A stretch of 23,421 nt of DNA. Origin: Succinatimonas sp. CAG:777. GTDB taxonomy: Bacteria; Pseudomonadota; Gammaproteobacteria; Enterobacterales; Succinivibrionaceae. The stretch covers positions 1 to 23,421 of the forward strand of contig HF987911.1 of the NCBI GenBank assembly GCA_000431835.1, written 5' to 3'. This document shows positions 13,959 through 21,796 of this stretch, piece by piece; positions within the stretch are counted from its first letter, which is position 1, and every line of letters starts with the position of its first letter. The translations under genes and the position numbers were made by a program. A model generated the notes under the pieces. The model saw only the letters and a program-made list of their open reading frames with translations. It did not search any database and was not told the DNA's origin.

Positions 13959-15374
13959 ATGAAATTACATAACAATCTTGGCCAGAAACTAGGCAAGTTA
14001 GCATCTTTAAGTACTGTTTTACTAGCCTTATTTGGCAACGCCTATGCAGAAGAACAGGTTTTAGATTCAACTGCAGCTGTCGTTAACAACGGAATTATTT
14101 TAGAGAGTGAGTTAAATACTCATACTCAAAAGCTACTCTCTAAATATGCAGCAACTGGTGCTAAAGTAGATGAAATTACCGCACGCCGTCAGGCTTTACA
14201 GTCACTTATCACCAGAGAGCTGATTTTACAAATTGCTCAGACAAATGGCGCTGAGGTAACTGACATGCAGTTAGACTCAACTTTAGAGTCAGCAGCCTTA
14301 CGTAACAACACTACAACCGATAAAATTCTAAAGAGTTATGGCCCAAATCTAACTGAAGCTCAGGCTCGTGAGAAATTTAAAGAGGATTACTTAATCAACG
14401 AAATCCGTCGTTCAAGTGTTCGTCAGAGAATTCATATCTCCCCTGTTGAAGTCAACACTTTAGCTAAAGCTTTAAAACAGCGTGGCAGTGTTGAACCTAT
14501 GTACCATATCGCTCAGGTTGTAATTCCACTCTCATCTGCTCCAAATGAAGCTGAGTACAACAGAGTTCAAAGTGAAGCCCGTCAGGCTTTAAATGCAATT
14601 AAAAATGGTGCTAATGTAGCTGAAGTTGCTGCAAAATACGCTACCTCAGAGCAAAGTGCTGATATTGGATATATACCAGAGACAGCAATTCCATTACCAT
14701 TCTTACCTGCTATCTTAAATGCAAAACCTGGTGATGTAATTGGACCATTCAGATCATCAATTGGTATGCACATCATTAAACTTTATGATGTTTCACATTC
14801 AGCTGTAACTCCTATTAAGACCTATGATGCAGCTCATATCTTAATTAAGACCTCCATCATTTATTCAGATGAGGCAGCTGTTGCCAAGTTAAAGGATATC
14901 GCATCTGAGATTAACAAGGGTACCATTACTTTTGCACAGGCTGCCAAGCAGTACTCTGAAGATCCTGGTTCAGCAATTAAAGGTGGTGATTTAGGTTATG
15001 CTGTAGCTGATATCTATGATCCAAACTTTGCCAGAGCTTTAACTCAGTTACATGTAGGTCAGATGAGTCAGCCTGTAAAATCAGCATTTGGTTGGCACTT
15101 AATTCTGTTAAAAGATACTAGAGTTGACAGAGACTCTTTAGAAGTTTTCAAAGAGAAAGCAAACTCTATTATCTTTGAGCGTGAATTCAATGAAGCTGTA
15201 ACTTCATGGGAAAGATCATTACGTGAGATGGCTTACATCCACGTTATCGATCCTGAATTAGTAAATTCTGGTGTTTCTCTTGATCAGGACAATAAAGGCA
15301 AGAATACTCTAAAGCCTACAAATGACGATCAGGGAAGCCAGCAATATTCAGAAAACAGCCGTCTTCTAAACTAA
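13959..15374 (+). CDS. surA: Periplasmic chaperone / peptidyl-prolyl isomerase SurA
   Basis: SurA escorts unfolded outer-membrane proteins, LptD among them, across the periplasm to the Bam complex. The signal peptide is cleaved after AYA (residue 30). The N-terminal chaperone domain spans about 31-170, and two parvulin domains lie at about 179-278 (from MYHIAQVVIP) and 287-388 (from YDAAHILIK). The second has the SEDPGSAIKGGDLGY motif of active parvulins, while the first is more divergent. The C-terminal helix that completes the chaperone domain is present (FNEAVTSWERSLREMAYIHV), followed by a polar tail of about 35 residues not seen in E. coli SurA. AAGG precedes the ATG. pdxA follows after 25 bases. 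Confidence 0.95.
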   Translation: MKLHNNLGQKLGKLASLSTVLLALFGNAYAEEQVLDSTAAVVNNGIILESELNTHTQKLLSKYAATGAKVDEITARRQALQSLITRELILQIAQTNGAEVTDMQLDSTLESAALRNNTTTDKILKSYGPNLTEAQAREKFKEDYLINEIRRSSVRQRIHISPVEVNTLAKALKQRGSVEPMYHIAQVVIPLSSAPNEAEYNRVQSEARQALNAIKNGANVAEVAAKYATSEQSADIGYIPETAIPLPFLPAILNAKPGDVIGPFRSSIGMHIIKLYDVSHSAVTPIKTYDAAHILIKTSIIYSDEAAVAKLKDIASEINKGTITFAQAAKQYSEDPGSAIKGGDLGYAVADIYDPNFARALTQLHVGQMSQPVKSAFGWHLILLKDTRVDRDSLEVFKEKANSIIFEREFNEAVTSWERSLREMAYIHVIDPELVNSGVSLDQDNKGKNTLKPTNDDQGSQQYSENSRLLN

Positions 15375-15399
15375 AGATAGGCCATAATTTAGAGGTTAA

Positions 15400-16398
15400 A
15401 TGACATATCGTTTAGCAGTGACACCTGGAGAGCCTTCAGGTGTCGGTCCAGAGCTGATGTATCATCTGTCAAAACTTGACTTAAAAGATACTCAGCTTGT
15501 TATCATCGCATCTAAAGAGCTTATCGCACAGCGTATAGCTCTTTTTAATTCTAATCACACTGAGTCTGTAAAGATAACTGATTACTCTAAAGACAATTTT
15601 GTACCTCAAACAAAAGGTACCTTATGTGTTTTAGATGTACCTTTAGCTGTACCTTCAGTTCCGGGAAAACTTGATAAAAGAAACGCCAAATACGTTTTAG
15701 ACTGTCTTGATATTGCCTCAGACAAATCAGTATCAGGTGAGTTCTCTGGTATAGTTACAGGTCCTATCAGTAAGGCTGTGATTGCTGACACTGGTCTTAA
15801 CTTTACAGGTCACACTGAGTACTTTCAGGAAAGGACTCATACTAAAAAAGTAGTAATGATGTTAGGCTGCAAGAAATTCAATGTAGCTCTTGCTACTACT
15901 CATCTGCCTTTAAAAGATGTATCTGATGCCATCACTAAAGAGCTTTTAGTTGAGATCGTAACTATTTTAAATCACGATCTTAAAACCAAGTTTGGTATTG
16001 ATAAACCATGCATCATCAGCGCAGGTTTAAATCCTCACGCAGGTGAAGATGGACATCTGGGTATGGAAGAGATAGACACTATCATTCCTACCTTTGAAGA
16101 GTTAAAAGCTCAGGGCATCAATATCATAGGACCACTGCCTGCTGACACCATGTTCCAGCAAAAGTATATTGAGAAGGCTGATGCCTTCTTAACCATGTAC
16201 CATGATCAGGGGTTACCTGTTTTAAAATATGCAGGTTTTGATTGTGGTTACAACACTACCTTAGGACTTCCTTATATTAGAACTTCTGTCGATCATGGAA
16301 CTGCACTAGATTTAGCAGGTACAACCAAGGCAGATCCTGGTTCTCTGTTTGCAGCAGTAGAACTAGCTCATACTATGGCACTACGTAGCAGGAGATAA
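15400..16398 (+). CDS. pdxA: 4-hydroxythreonine-4-phosphate dehydrogenase PdxA
   Basis: PdxA oxidises 4-phosphohydroxy-L-threonine with NAD to 3-amino-2-oxopropyl phosphate in the DXP-dependent pyridoxal phosphate pathway. The start VTPGEPSGVGPEL is diagnostic. The three metal-binding His are H168 (TTHLPL), H213 (NPHAGEDGHLG) and H268 (MYHDQGL), and the TGHTEYF motif is present near 136-142. At 332 residues it has normal length. It lies between surA and rsmA, with one base between its stop and the rsmA start, as in many gammaproteobacteria. Confidence 0.96.
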   Translation: MTYRLAVTPGEPSGVGPELMYHLSKLDLKDTQLVIIASKELIAQRIALFNSNHTESVKITDYSKDNFVPQTKGTLCVLDVPLAVPSVPGKLDKRNAKYVLDCLDIASDKSVSGEFSGIVTGPISKAVIADTGLNFTGHTEYFQERTHTKKVVMMLGCKKFNVALATTHLPLKDVSDAITKELLVEIVTILNHDLKTKFGIDKPCIISAGLNPHAGEDGHLGMEEIDTIIPTFEELKAQGINIIGPLPADTMFQQKYIEKADAFLTMYHDQGLPVLKYAGFDCGYNTTLGLPYIRTSVDHGTALDLAGTTKADPGSLFAAVELAHTMALRSRR

Positions 16399-16399
16399 T

Positions 16400-17197
16400 A
16401 TGGCTTTACCACCAGTACACATGAAAGCAAGAAAACGCTTTGGACAGAACTTCTTAGTTAATGATCACATCATTTCTCAGATTGTGGATGCCATCAATCC
16501 AAAAGAGGGTGAACACTTAGTTGAAATTGGACCAGGTCATGCAGCTTTAACTAGACCGGTTTTAGAAAGAGCTAAAGTACTAACTGCAATTGAGTTAGAC
16601 CGTGATCTTGTGGAGATCTTAAAGCATGATCCTTTCTTAAAAGGACTTACCATTATTGAAGGTGATGCCTTAAAGGTTAACTTTGAGGAGTTAGAAGGTG
16701 CAGGTCAGTTGCGTGTTTTTGGTAACTTACCTTACAACATCACCTCCCCTATTATCTTCCACCTGCTGTCACAAAAAGGCATTACTGATATGCATTTTAT
16801 GTTACAAAAGGAAGTAGTAGAAAGATTAGCTGCAGGACCTAGCACCAAAGACTATGGTCGTTTAACTGTGATGACTCAGTTCCATGCGCAGGTTATCCCA
16901 ATGCTTATAGTTCCACCATCAGCATTCAGACCAGCACCTAAGGTAACCTCCGCTGTGGTACGTTTAAAGCCAAAGGACTTAACTGATGAAGAAAGATCAT
17001 TAGTACCTTATTTAAATAACATTACAACTACAGCTTTCTCTGCTCGTCGTAAGACCATCCGTAACTCTTTATCAAAGTTCTTTACAGAAGAGGAGTTAAA
17101 CAGCTTTGGTCTTGATCCGATTCTGCGTGCTGAAAATATCAGTGTTGAGAAATATGTAGAATTAGCTCGTGCTTTAAAATACAGGAATAAAGTCTAA
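16400..17197 (+). CDS. rsmA: 16S rRNA dimethyladenosine transferase RsmA (KsgA)
   Basis: RsmA uses S-adenosylmethionine (SAM) to dimethylate A1518 and A1519 in the last helix of 16S rRNA, a late check in 30S assembly. The start RKRFGQNFLVND, the SAM motif EIGPGHAALT (42-51), the IELDRD acidic strand and the catalytic NLPYNI (109-114) are all present, and the C-terminal domain has FSARRKTIRNSL. Its 265 residues are near the E. coli length. AGGAG lies inside the end of pdxA. In many relatives apaG-apaH follow; here rsmC does, and the two genes share one base. Confidence 0.96.
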   Translation: MALPPVHMKARKRFGQNFLVNDHIISQIVDAINPKEGEHLVEIGPGHAALTRPVLERAKVLTAIELDRDLVEILKHDPFLKGLTIIEGDALKVNFEELEGAGQLRVFGNLPYNITSPIIFHLLSQKGITDMHFMLQKEVVERLAAGPSTKDYGRLTVMTQFHAQVIPMLIVPPSAFRPAPKVTSAVVRLKPKDLTDEERSLVPYLNNITTTAFSARRKTIRNSLSKFFTEEELNSFGLDPILRAENISVEKYVELARALKYRNKV

Positions 17198-18276
17198 TGG
17201 CAGCAAATTCACCAGTATTTGAACTTTTACAACGTAATGAAGATGAGTTTGTAGGACGTGATCTCATCATTGCAGGTGATATTCTCGATCCTATGGTATT
17301 CTCTTTAGTTAAAAGATCTCACAGCGCTACTGTAATTGTCGACAACTTTGTTGTCTGCAAAAAGATGGCAGCTATGATTGGTAAAAGCATGGATGACTCT
17401 TGTCCTCAGATAATTGAGTACAAGCATGTAAAGTTAATCTTTGCTGATGTCAAATCAGCTCTTACTCATACTAATGAAGCTGATACCTTATTACTATTAC
17501 TTTCAAAAAGTAAGCAGCAGACTTTAAAGTTATTAAATACTTTAAAAAACAAATTAAAAAAAGAAGCTTTAGTGTACACCGCAGGATCTAATGACGGTGG
17601 TGCTAAAAGTGCTGACTCTTTATTAAAACCTCTAGGTTTTGTAAAGAAAGTTGATTTAGCCAGAAAGTGCACTTTATTTAAAGCTATTTATGAAAATGAC
17701 TTTAACACCTACAAAGGTGCACAGGACATTAAAGTAAATCCAATTAACATTCCACTTACTCTGCATCAGGACAGCGCTGTTTTCTCTCAAGGTAAACTAG
17801 ATAAGGGAACTGCTATGTTAATAGAGTGCTTAAAAGATTTAACTCCATTTGGAACTGCTTTAGATCTTGGATGTGGCTGTGGTGTGGTAGGTTTAGTGCT
17901 CTCAAAGCTAGGCTTTAAGAACGTAACCTCAACTGATGTCAGTGCTGCTGCCATTGAACTTACTAAAGAGAATGCTAAATTAAATGGCTGTGATTCAATC
18001 AAGGTTAAAGCATCTGACATGCTGACAGGTCTTGAAAGATTTGATTTAATTGCCGTAAACCCACCATTCCATGTTGGCGTAACTACCACTACAGCCCCTA
18101 CTGTTAATATGATCATAGAGGCTAAAGATCACTTAACCAAGAACGGTGTGATGTACTTAGTTGCCAATGCGCATTTAGGTTATGAAAAGGTGCTTTTAGA
18201 GAACTTTGACTATGTGCAGATTGTATCTTCAAGCACAACCTTTATTGTGTATAAAGCAAGGTTAGAAGAAAAGTAA
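17197..18276 (+). CDS. rsmC: 16S rRNA G1207 methyltransferase RsmC
   Basis: RsmC methylates N2 of G1207 in 16S rRNA. It is a duplicated methyltransferase: a degenerate N-terminal copy (about 1-170) and an active C-terminal copy with the LHQDSAVFSQGKLDKGT entry, SAM motif LDLGCGCGVVG (222-232) and catalytic NPPFHVG (288-294). RsmD-like or RlmG-like enzymes share the NPPF motif, but the paired domains and the VFSQGKLDKGT stretch point to RsmC. It is 359 residues against 343 in E. coli. It ends the lptD-to-rsmC gene run at a strong hairpin. Confidence 0.9.
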   Translation: MAANSPVFELLQRNEDEFVGRDLIIAGDILDPMVFSLVKRSHSATVIVDNFVVCKKMAAMIGKSMDDSCPQIIEYKHVKLIFADVKSALTHTNEADTLLLLLSKSKQQTLKLLNTLKNKLKKEALVYTAGSNDGGAKSADSLLKPLGFVKKVDLARKCTLFKAIYENDFNTYKGAQDIKVNPINIPLTLHQDSAVFSQGKLDKGTAMLIECLKDLTPFGTALDLGCGCGVVGLVLSKLGFKNVTSTDVSAAAIELTKENAKLNGCDSIKVKASDMLTGLERFDLIAVNPPFHVGVTTTTAPTVNMIIEAKDHLTKNGVMYLVANAHLGYEKVLLENFDYVQIVSSSTTFIVYKARLEEK

Positions 18277-18297
18277 TTAAGTTCATCTTATCAACTC

Positions 18298-18325
18298 AAA
18301 AGCAAGATCAGACGATCTTGCTTTT
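18298..18325. terminator. Bidirectional terminator between rsmC and the minus-strand gene
   Basis: AAAAGCAAGATC (18298-18309) pairs perfectly with GATCTTGCTTTT (18314-18325) around the loop AGAC. The A/T ends let it serve rsmC on the plus strand and the convergent minus-strand gene. Confidence 0.85.
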
Positions 18326-18336
18326 ATGTTTATGCT

Positions 18337-18800
18337 CTAATTAGTCTGAGCATTTTCCTGCTCATTGTTCTGAGTAGAGTTCTTATCAGATTTACTCTCT
18401 TCATCTTGACTAGCATTATTCTCTTGATTGTTATCTTGAGCTTGAGGTTCTTCATAAGGAGCAGCCTTAATACAGGTAACACCACCATTATTAGAGACTA
18501 CGGCATAGTTAAGATCGCAGAACTGACCTGCAAAGAAAATCGGTAACTGATCATTACCCCATCTTAATGGTGTAAAGACAATCTTACTCCCTACGGCACA
18601 GTTTGCTGCAGCATCGAATACAAAAACATTACAAACCTGATTACTCTGTGAACGAGGCGTTGCTTTATTTACCTCTTCAACCTTTACGATCTCTGGTAAA
18701 GCAGGAGTAGTCTCCTTGACAACTTTTCTGTAAAAAATACAGCAACAGCTGCAATAGCTGCAAAGATTAGAGACAATAGTAGATAGTCTTTTAGTTTCAT
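18337..18800 (-). pseudogene. Membrane-anchored four-Cys protein, apparently frameshifted
   Basis: Reading leftwards from the ATG (18798-18800, GAGG about six bases before it), the frame gives KLKDYLLLSLIFAAIAAVAV, a clean membrane helix, and then meets a stop soon after. Another frame, open without a stop for 127 codons down to TAG at 18337-18339, has no start codon of its own but is clearly protein-like: KETTPALPEIVKVEE, four Cys (in VCNVF, NCAVG, FCDLN and VTCIK), RWGNDQLPIFFAGQ, and a tail rich in Gln, Asn, Glu and Ser. The two join if one base is added at the run of six A at 18732-18737 (six T in the gene), giving about 154 residues. This may be a sequencing error, a real mutation or a slip site. 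I do not recognise the family. Confidence 0.75.
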
Positions 18801-18896
18801 AGATACCTCAAAATGATCTTTTTTATAGTTATGCTCTAGTAAAGCTGCTTACAAAGATAGCAGTTCTTTTTTAGCAAAGTGGGAATTTGAGGATAG

Positions 18897-18902
18897 ATTA
18901 TA
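18897..18902 (-). promoter_or_regulatory. Candidate -10 element for the membrane-anchored protein gene
   Basis: On the minus strand this reads TATAAT. TTATCA lies 18 bases upstream as a weak -35. It stands just downstream of the ldhA terminator hairpin and about 100 bases ahead of the ATG at 18800. Confidence 0.35.
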
Positions 18903-18924
18903 TATGTGTTGAGAAGAGTCTGAT

Positions 18925-18959
18925 AACAGAAAGTGCTGTAAGTTACAGCACTTTCTGTT
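18925..18959 (-). terminator. Long palindrome, likely ldhA terminator
   Basis: AACAGAAAGTGCTGTAA (18925-18941) is exactly complementary to TTACAGCACTTTCTGTT (18943-18959) around a single G. It lies 17 bases beyond the ldhA stop. The T run on the minus strand is poor, but the stem is very strong. Confidence 0.7.
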
Positions 18960-18976
18960 TTAGATAAGAATGTAAA

Positions 18977-19990
18977 CTACTGAGGCTTTACTTCGTTTAC
19001 AAGCTCGTTGCCTGCAAAGTAATCAGTTACATTCTGTAGAGTAGTATTAACAATGTTGTTCATTGCTTCTTTAGTAAAGAAAGCCTGATGAGAGGTAATT
19101 AGAACATTGTTCAAGCTCATTAAACGGCTTAAGTTATCATCGGTGATGATGTGATCTGATCTGTCCTGATAGAAGTAATCGTGCTCTTCTTCATAAACAT
19201 CAAGACCTGCAGCACCAATCTGACCTGACTTTAAACCATCTACAAGATCTTCAGAATTGATTAAAGGACCACGACCAGTGTTAATGAGCATTACGCCTTT
19301 TTTCATCTTAGCAATTGAGTCTTTGTTGATTAAGTATCTGTTCTGAGGAGTTAATGGGCAGTTTAACGAAATAATATCTGACTGTGCATATAACTCATCC
19401 ATAGTTACATACTTAATACCAGCTGCTTTCTCGTACTCATGATCTTCATAAATATCATAAGCAACTACATTCATGCCAAAGCCTTTTAAGATGCCAATCA
19501 GCACACGAGCAATCTTACCGGTGCCTACTACACCTGCAGTCTTACCGTATAAATCAAAGCCCATTAACCCGTGTAGAGCAAAGTTACCATCACGGGTACG
19601 TGAATATGCTCTGTGAGTCTTTCTGTTTAAGGTTAAGATTAAAGCCATTACGTGCTCAGCAATAGCATGTGGAGAGTAAGCTGGTACTCTTACAACTCTG
19701 ATACCTAAATCTTTAGCAGCCTGTAAATCTACGTTGTTAAAACCGGCACAACGCAGTGCTAAAAGCTCAACACCATTATCTTTTAACTTCTGTAATACAG
19801 CTCTGTCTGCTCTGTCGTTTACGAAGATACATACAGCTTTAGCGCCGTGAGTTTCATCTGCATTGTTAATATCAAGGAAACTTCTGTGATAGATTAGCTG
19901 AAAACCAAAGTTCTTGTCAGCATTCATATCTGTAAAAGCGTGTCTGTCGTAGCTGTGGGTACCAAAAAAGACGATTTTATTGTTTTCCAT
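18977..19990 (-). CDS. ldhA: Fermentative D-lactate dehydrogenase
   Basis: LdhA reduces pyruvate to D-lactate with NADH in the cytoplasm. The protein follows E. coli LdhA closely: AVCIFVNDRADR near 52-63, LALRCAGFNNVDL near 77-89, RVPAYSPHAIAEH, and the NAD-binding GTGKIA at 156-161 with Asp179 at the end of the next strand. The catalytic triad R240 (NTGRG), E269 and H301 (SHQAF) is complete. Length is 337 against 329 in E. coli. GAGGA lies a few bases before the ATG. A perfect FNR site about 120 bases upstream, placed near -40 relative to a TATCTT -10, suggests activation without oxygen. Confidence 0.95.
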   Translation of the reverse strand: MENNKIVFFGTHSYDRHAFTDMNADKNFGFQLIYHRSFLDINNADETHGAKAVCIFVNDRADRAVLQKLKDNGVELLALRCAGFNNVDLQAAKDLGIRVVRVPAYSPHAIAEHVMALILTLNRKTHRAYSRTRDGNFALHGLMGFDLYGKTAGVVGTGKIARVLIGILKGFGMNVVAYDIYEDHEYEKAAGIKYVTMDELYAQSDIISLNCPLTPQNRYLINKDSIAKMKKGVMLINTGRGPLINSEDLVDGLKSGQIGAAGLDVYEEEHDYFYQDRSDHIITDDNLSRLMSLNNVLITSHQAFFTKEAMNNIVNTTLQNVTDYFAGNELVNEVKPQ

Positions 19991-20079
19991 TTTTTATCCT
20001 CAGATGAAAATTCTCTGATTTTGAAATCTGTTTATCAGTATTAGACATCTCTAATAACTGGTCATCTTGCCTGTTCAAT

Positions 20080-20119
20080 AAGATACACTATTTCTAACTC
20101 AAAATTTGATCTTTATCAA
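20080..20119 (-). promoter_or_regulatory. FNR box and -10 element of the ldhA promoter
   Basis: TTGAT-CTTT-ATCAA (20106-20119) matches the FNR consensus TTGAT-N4-ATCAA at every defined base. On the minus strand a TATCTT -10 (20085 to 20080) follows. A start about 8 bases beyond it puts the box centre near -40, where FNR activates class II promoters. The geometry fits ldhA, 90 bases downstream. Confidence 0.7.
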
Positions 20120-20132
20120 ATATTTTATTACG

Positions 20133-20147
20133 TGCACAATTTGTGCA
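20133..20147. promoter_or_regulatory. 15-bp palindrome, possible operator
   Basis: TGCACAA-T-TTGTGCA is perfectly self-complementary with one central base. It lies just upstream of the FNR site on the ldhA side. Its size and symmetry suit a dimeric repressor, but I cannot assign a regulator. Confidence 0.4.
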
Positions 20148-20213
20148 AATCAGCGCAAAAGCACCAAGACTAAAGTTGCGAAAAGGCATTATATTATGCA
20201 AAATACTCATTAT

Positions 20214-20236
20214 TTATTAAGAATAATTCTTAATAA
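20214..20236. promoter_or_regulatory. 23-bp palindrome, possibly Fur-like
   Basis: TTATTAAGAAT and ATTCTTAATAA flank a single A and are exact complements. The core TAAGAAT-A-ATTCTTA has the 7-1-7 form of Fur boxes (TGATAAT-N-ATTATCA) but with several changes, so a Fur-family or other regulator is only a suggestion. It lies about 290 bases before glgC. A related palindrome occurs at 7393-7408. Confidence 0.4.
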
Positions 20237-20527
20237 GAATAACTTTTAAAAAATTATATCTACCTCAACTTTTTTCTATCAAATATTTTTACAAAGAACT
20301 TTCCTTTCTTTTAAAGAGTAATCAGTTAATAAAAAAGCAAATGCAGTACTCATTTTTTTAGCTTTCTACCACAAAATTTACAGACAATATGCTCAATATT
20401 GTTGTATAGAAGCCCATTTTCAGGGGCAAGATAAAATCTTGTTCTATACTCATTAAATAGGTTCATGACATCAGATGATGTCTTAAGAATACATAACAAT
20501 CAAAACATCTCATAAGGAGTCTCTCAA
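20237..20527 (+). promoter_or_regulatory. glgC upstream region
   Basis: It holds a probable small minus-strand gene (20350-20466), short stems CAAGAT/ATCTTG near 20425-20440 and GACATC/GATGTC at 20467-20482, and the glgC Shine-Dalgarno AAGGAG (20514-20519). TATACT near 20445 is a possible glgC -10, but no good -35 stands before it. The remainder is AT-rich and shows nothing further. Confidence 0.35.
20350..20466 (-). CDS. Possible 38-residue protein with a CxxC motif
   Basis: The minus strand reads from an ATG (20464-20466) through 38 codons to TGA. The peptide looks like real protein: NEYRTRFYLAPENGLLY, then IEHIVCKFCGRKLKK at the end. The C-x-x-C-G-R-K-L finish, with a His three residues before the first Cys, is typical of a zinc knuckle. 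There is no clear ribosome binding site, and only one CxxC is present, so it may be a tiny zinc protein or the C-terminal remnant of a longer gene. A TTG 11 codons upstream is an alternative start. It lies inside the glgC leader, on the opposite strand. Confidence 0.45.
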   Translation of the reverse strand: MNLFNEYRTRFYLAPENGLLYNNIEHIVCKFCGRKLKK

Positions 20528-21772
20528 ATGGCAGCATTAGCTATGATCCTAGCCGGCGGTGAAGGTACCCGTCTTATGCCTTTAACCTCATGCAGAAGTA
20601 AACCTGCGGTTCCTTTTGGCGGAAGCTACAGACTAATTGACTTCGTGCTCAATAACTTCGTTAACTCAGGTATCATCAAGATCTTTGTAATCACTCAATA
20701 CAAATCACAGTCTTTGTTGATGCACTTAAAGAAAGGCTGGCAGGTAAGTGGTATTTATGGAGCCTTCATTGACTCACTGCCAGCTCAGATGCGTGTATCA
20801 AAGGAGTGGTATCAGGGTACAGCTGATGCTATCTATCAAAACTTAACCTTTATACAAGAACAGTTCCCAGATCATGTATGTATCTTCGGCTCAGACCATA
20901 TTTATAAGATGAATATCCGTGATATGCTCACCTATCACAAGAACATCGGTGCAGATTTAACTGTGGCTGCTATCAGAATGAAATCAAGTGAGTGCGCAGG
21001 TAAATTTGGTGTTATCGAAGTTGATGAAAACAATAAGATGATTGGCTTCGAGGAAAAACCTGCTCATCCTAAAGAGTTACCAAATCACCCCGGCTATTCA
21101 CTAGTATCTATGGGTAACTATATCTTTAAAGCTGATGTTTTATGCAATGTGCTAGTTGAAGACGAGCTAGACAAGAACTCAAGCCATGACTTTGGTAAAG
21201 ATATCATTCCTAAGATGTTCCCTCGAGGCAATGTTTATGTATACGACTTTAGTGAAATCGAAATTGAAGGAGAGAAAGACTTTGCTTACTGGCGTGATGT
21301 AGGAAGCATCGACAGCTACTGGGAAGCTCATATGGACTTATTAGGCAATAAGCCTAAGTTCAATCTGCAGAACCCGAAGTGGCCTTTACATACCTTCTAT
21401 CCTCCTCTACCACCTGCTGACTTCACCGATACTGATGATAATGAGTCACACGTATCTATGTCTTTAATTTCCGCAGGTTGCAAGATTAACGGTGCAACTA
21501 TCAATAAGTCAGTTCTAGGCTTTAGATGTACCGCAGGCGATGGCGCTATGGTTGAAGGCAGTGTGCTTATCGGTGATAACATCATTGGTAAGGGAGCAAA
21601 AATTAAGAATGTGATCTTAGACAGACATGTTGAGATTGCTCCGGGCTTTGAGATTGGATACGATAGAGAGAAAGATCAAAAGCTTCTTGAAAATGAGAAG
21701 AATTCTATGATCACAATATCTAAAAATGGCATAATAGTATTACCTAATGGCATGCGCTTAGGTTTTGACTAG
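20528..21772 (+). CDS. glgC: Glucose-1-phosphate adenylyltransferase (ADP-glucose pyrophosphorylase)
   Basis: GlgC makes ADP-glucose from glucose-1-phosphate and ATP, the committed and allosterically controlled step of glycogen synthesis. The nucleotide-binding ILAGGEGTRL (7-16), SKPAVPFGG (24-32), YQGTADAIYQN (95-105) and GSDHIYKM (121-128) are all present. FEEKP (sugar-phosphate site) and DVGSIDSYW follow, then a C-terminal left-handed beta-helix. The 414 residues are close to the usual 420-430. AAGGAG lies eight bases before the ATG. glgA follows 24 bases after the stop, so the pair forms an operon. Confidence 0.96.
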   Translation: MAALAMILAGGEGTRLMPLTSCRSKPAVPFGGSYRLIDFVLNNFVNSGIIKIFVITQYKSQSLLMHLKKGWQVSGIYGAFIDSLPAQMRVSKEWYQGTADAIYQNLTFIQEQFPDHVCIFGSDHIYKMNIRDMLTYHKNIGADLTVAAIRMKSSECAGKFGVIEVDENNKMIGFEEKPAHPKELPNHPGYSLVSMGNYIFKADVLCNVLVEDELDKNSSHDFGKDIIPKMFPRGNVYVYDFSEIEIEGEKDFAYWRDVGSIDSYWEAHMDLLGNKPKFNLQNPKWPLHTFYPPLPPADFTDTDDNESHVSMSLISAGCKINGATINKSVLGFRCTAGDGAMVEGSVLIGDNIIGKGAKIKNVILDRHVEIAPGFEIGYDREKDQKLLENEKNSMITISKNGIIVLPNGMRLGFD

Positions 21773-21796
21773 AACACATAAAATAAGGGGTTGCCT

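Noticed and set aside
17787..18116. 109-codon minus-strand frame inside rsmC
   Set aside because: Antisense shadow of a well-supported methyltransferase gene.
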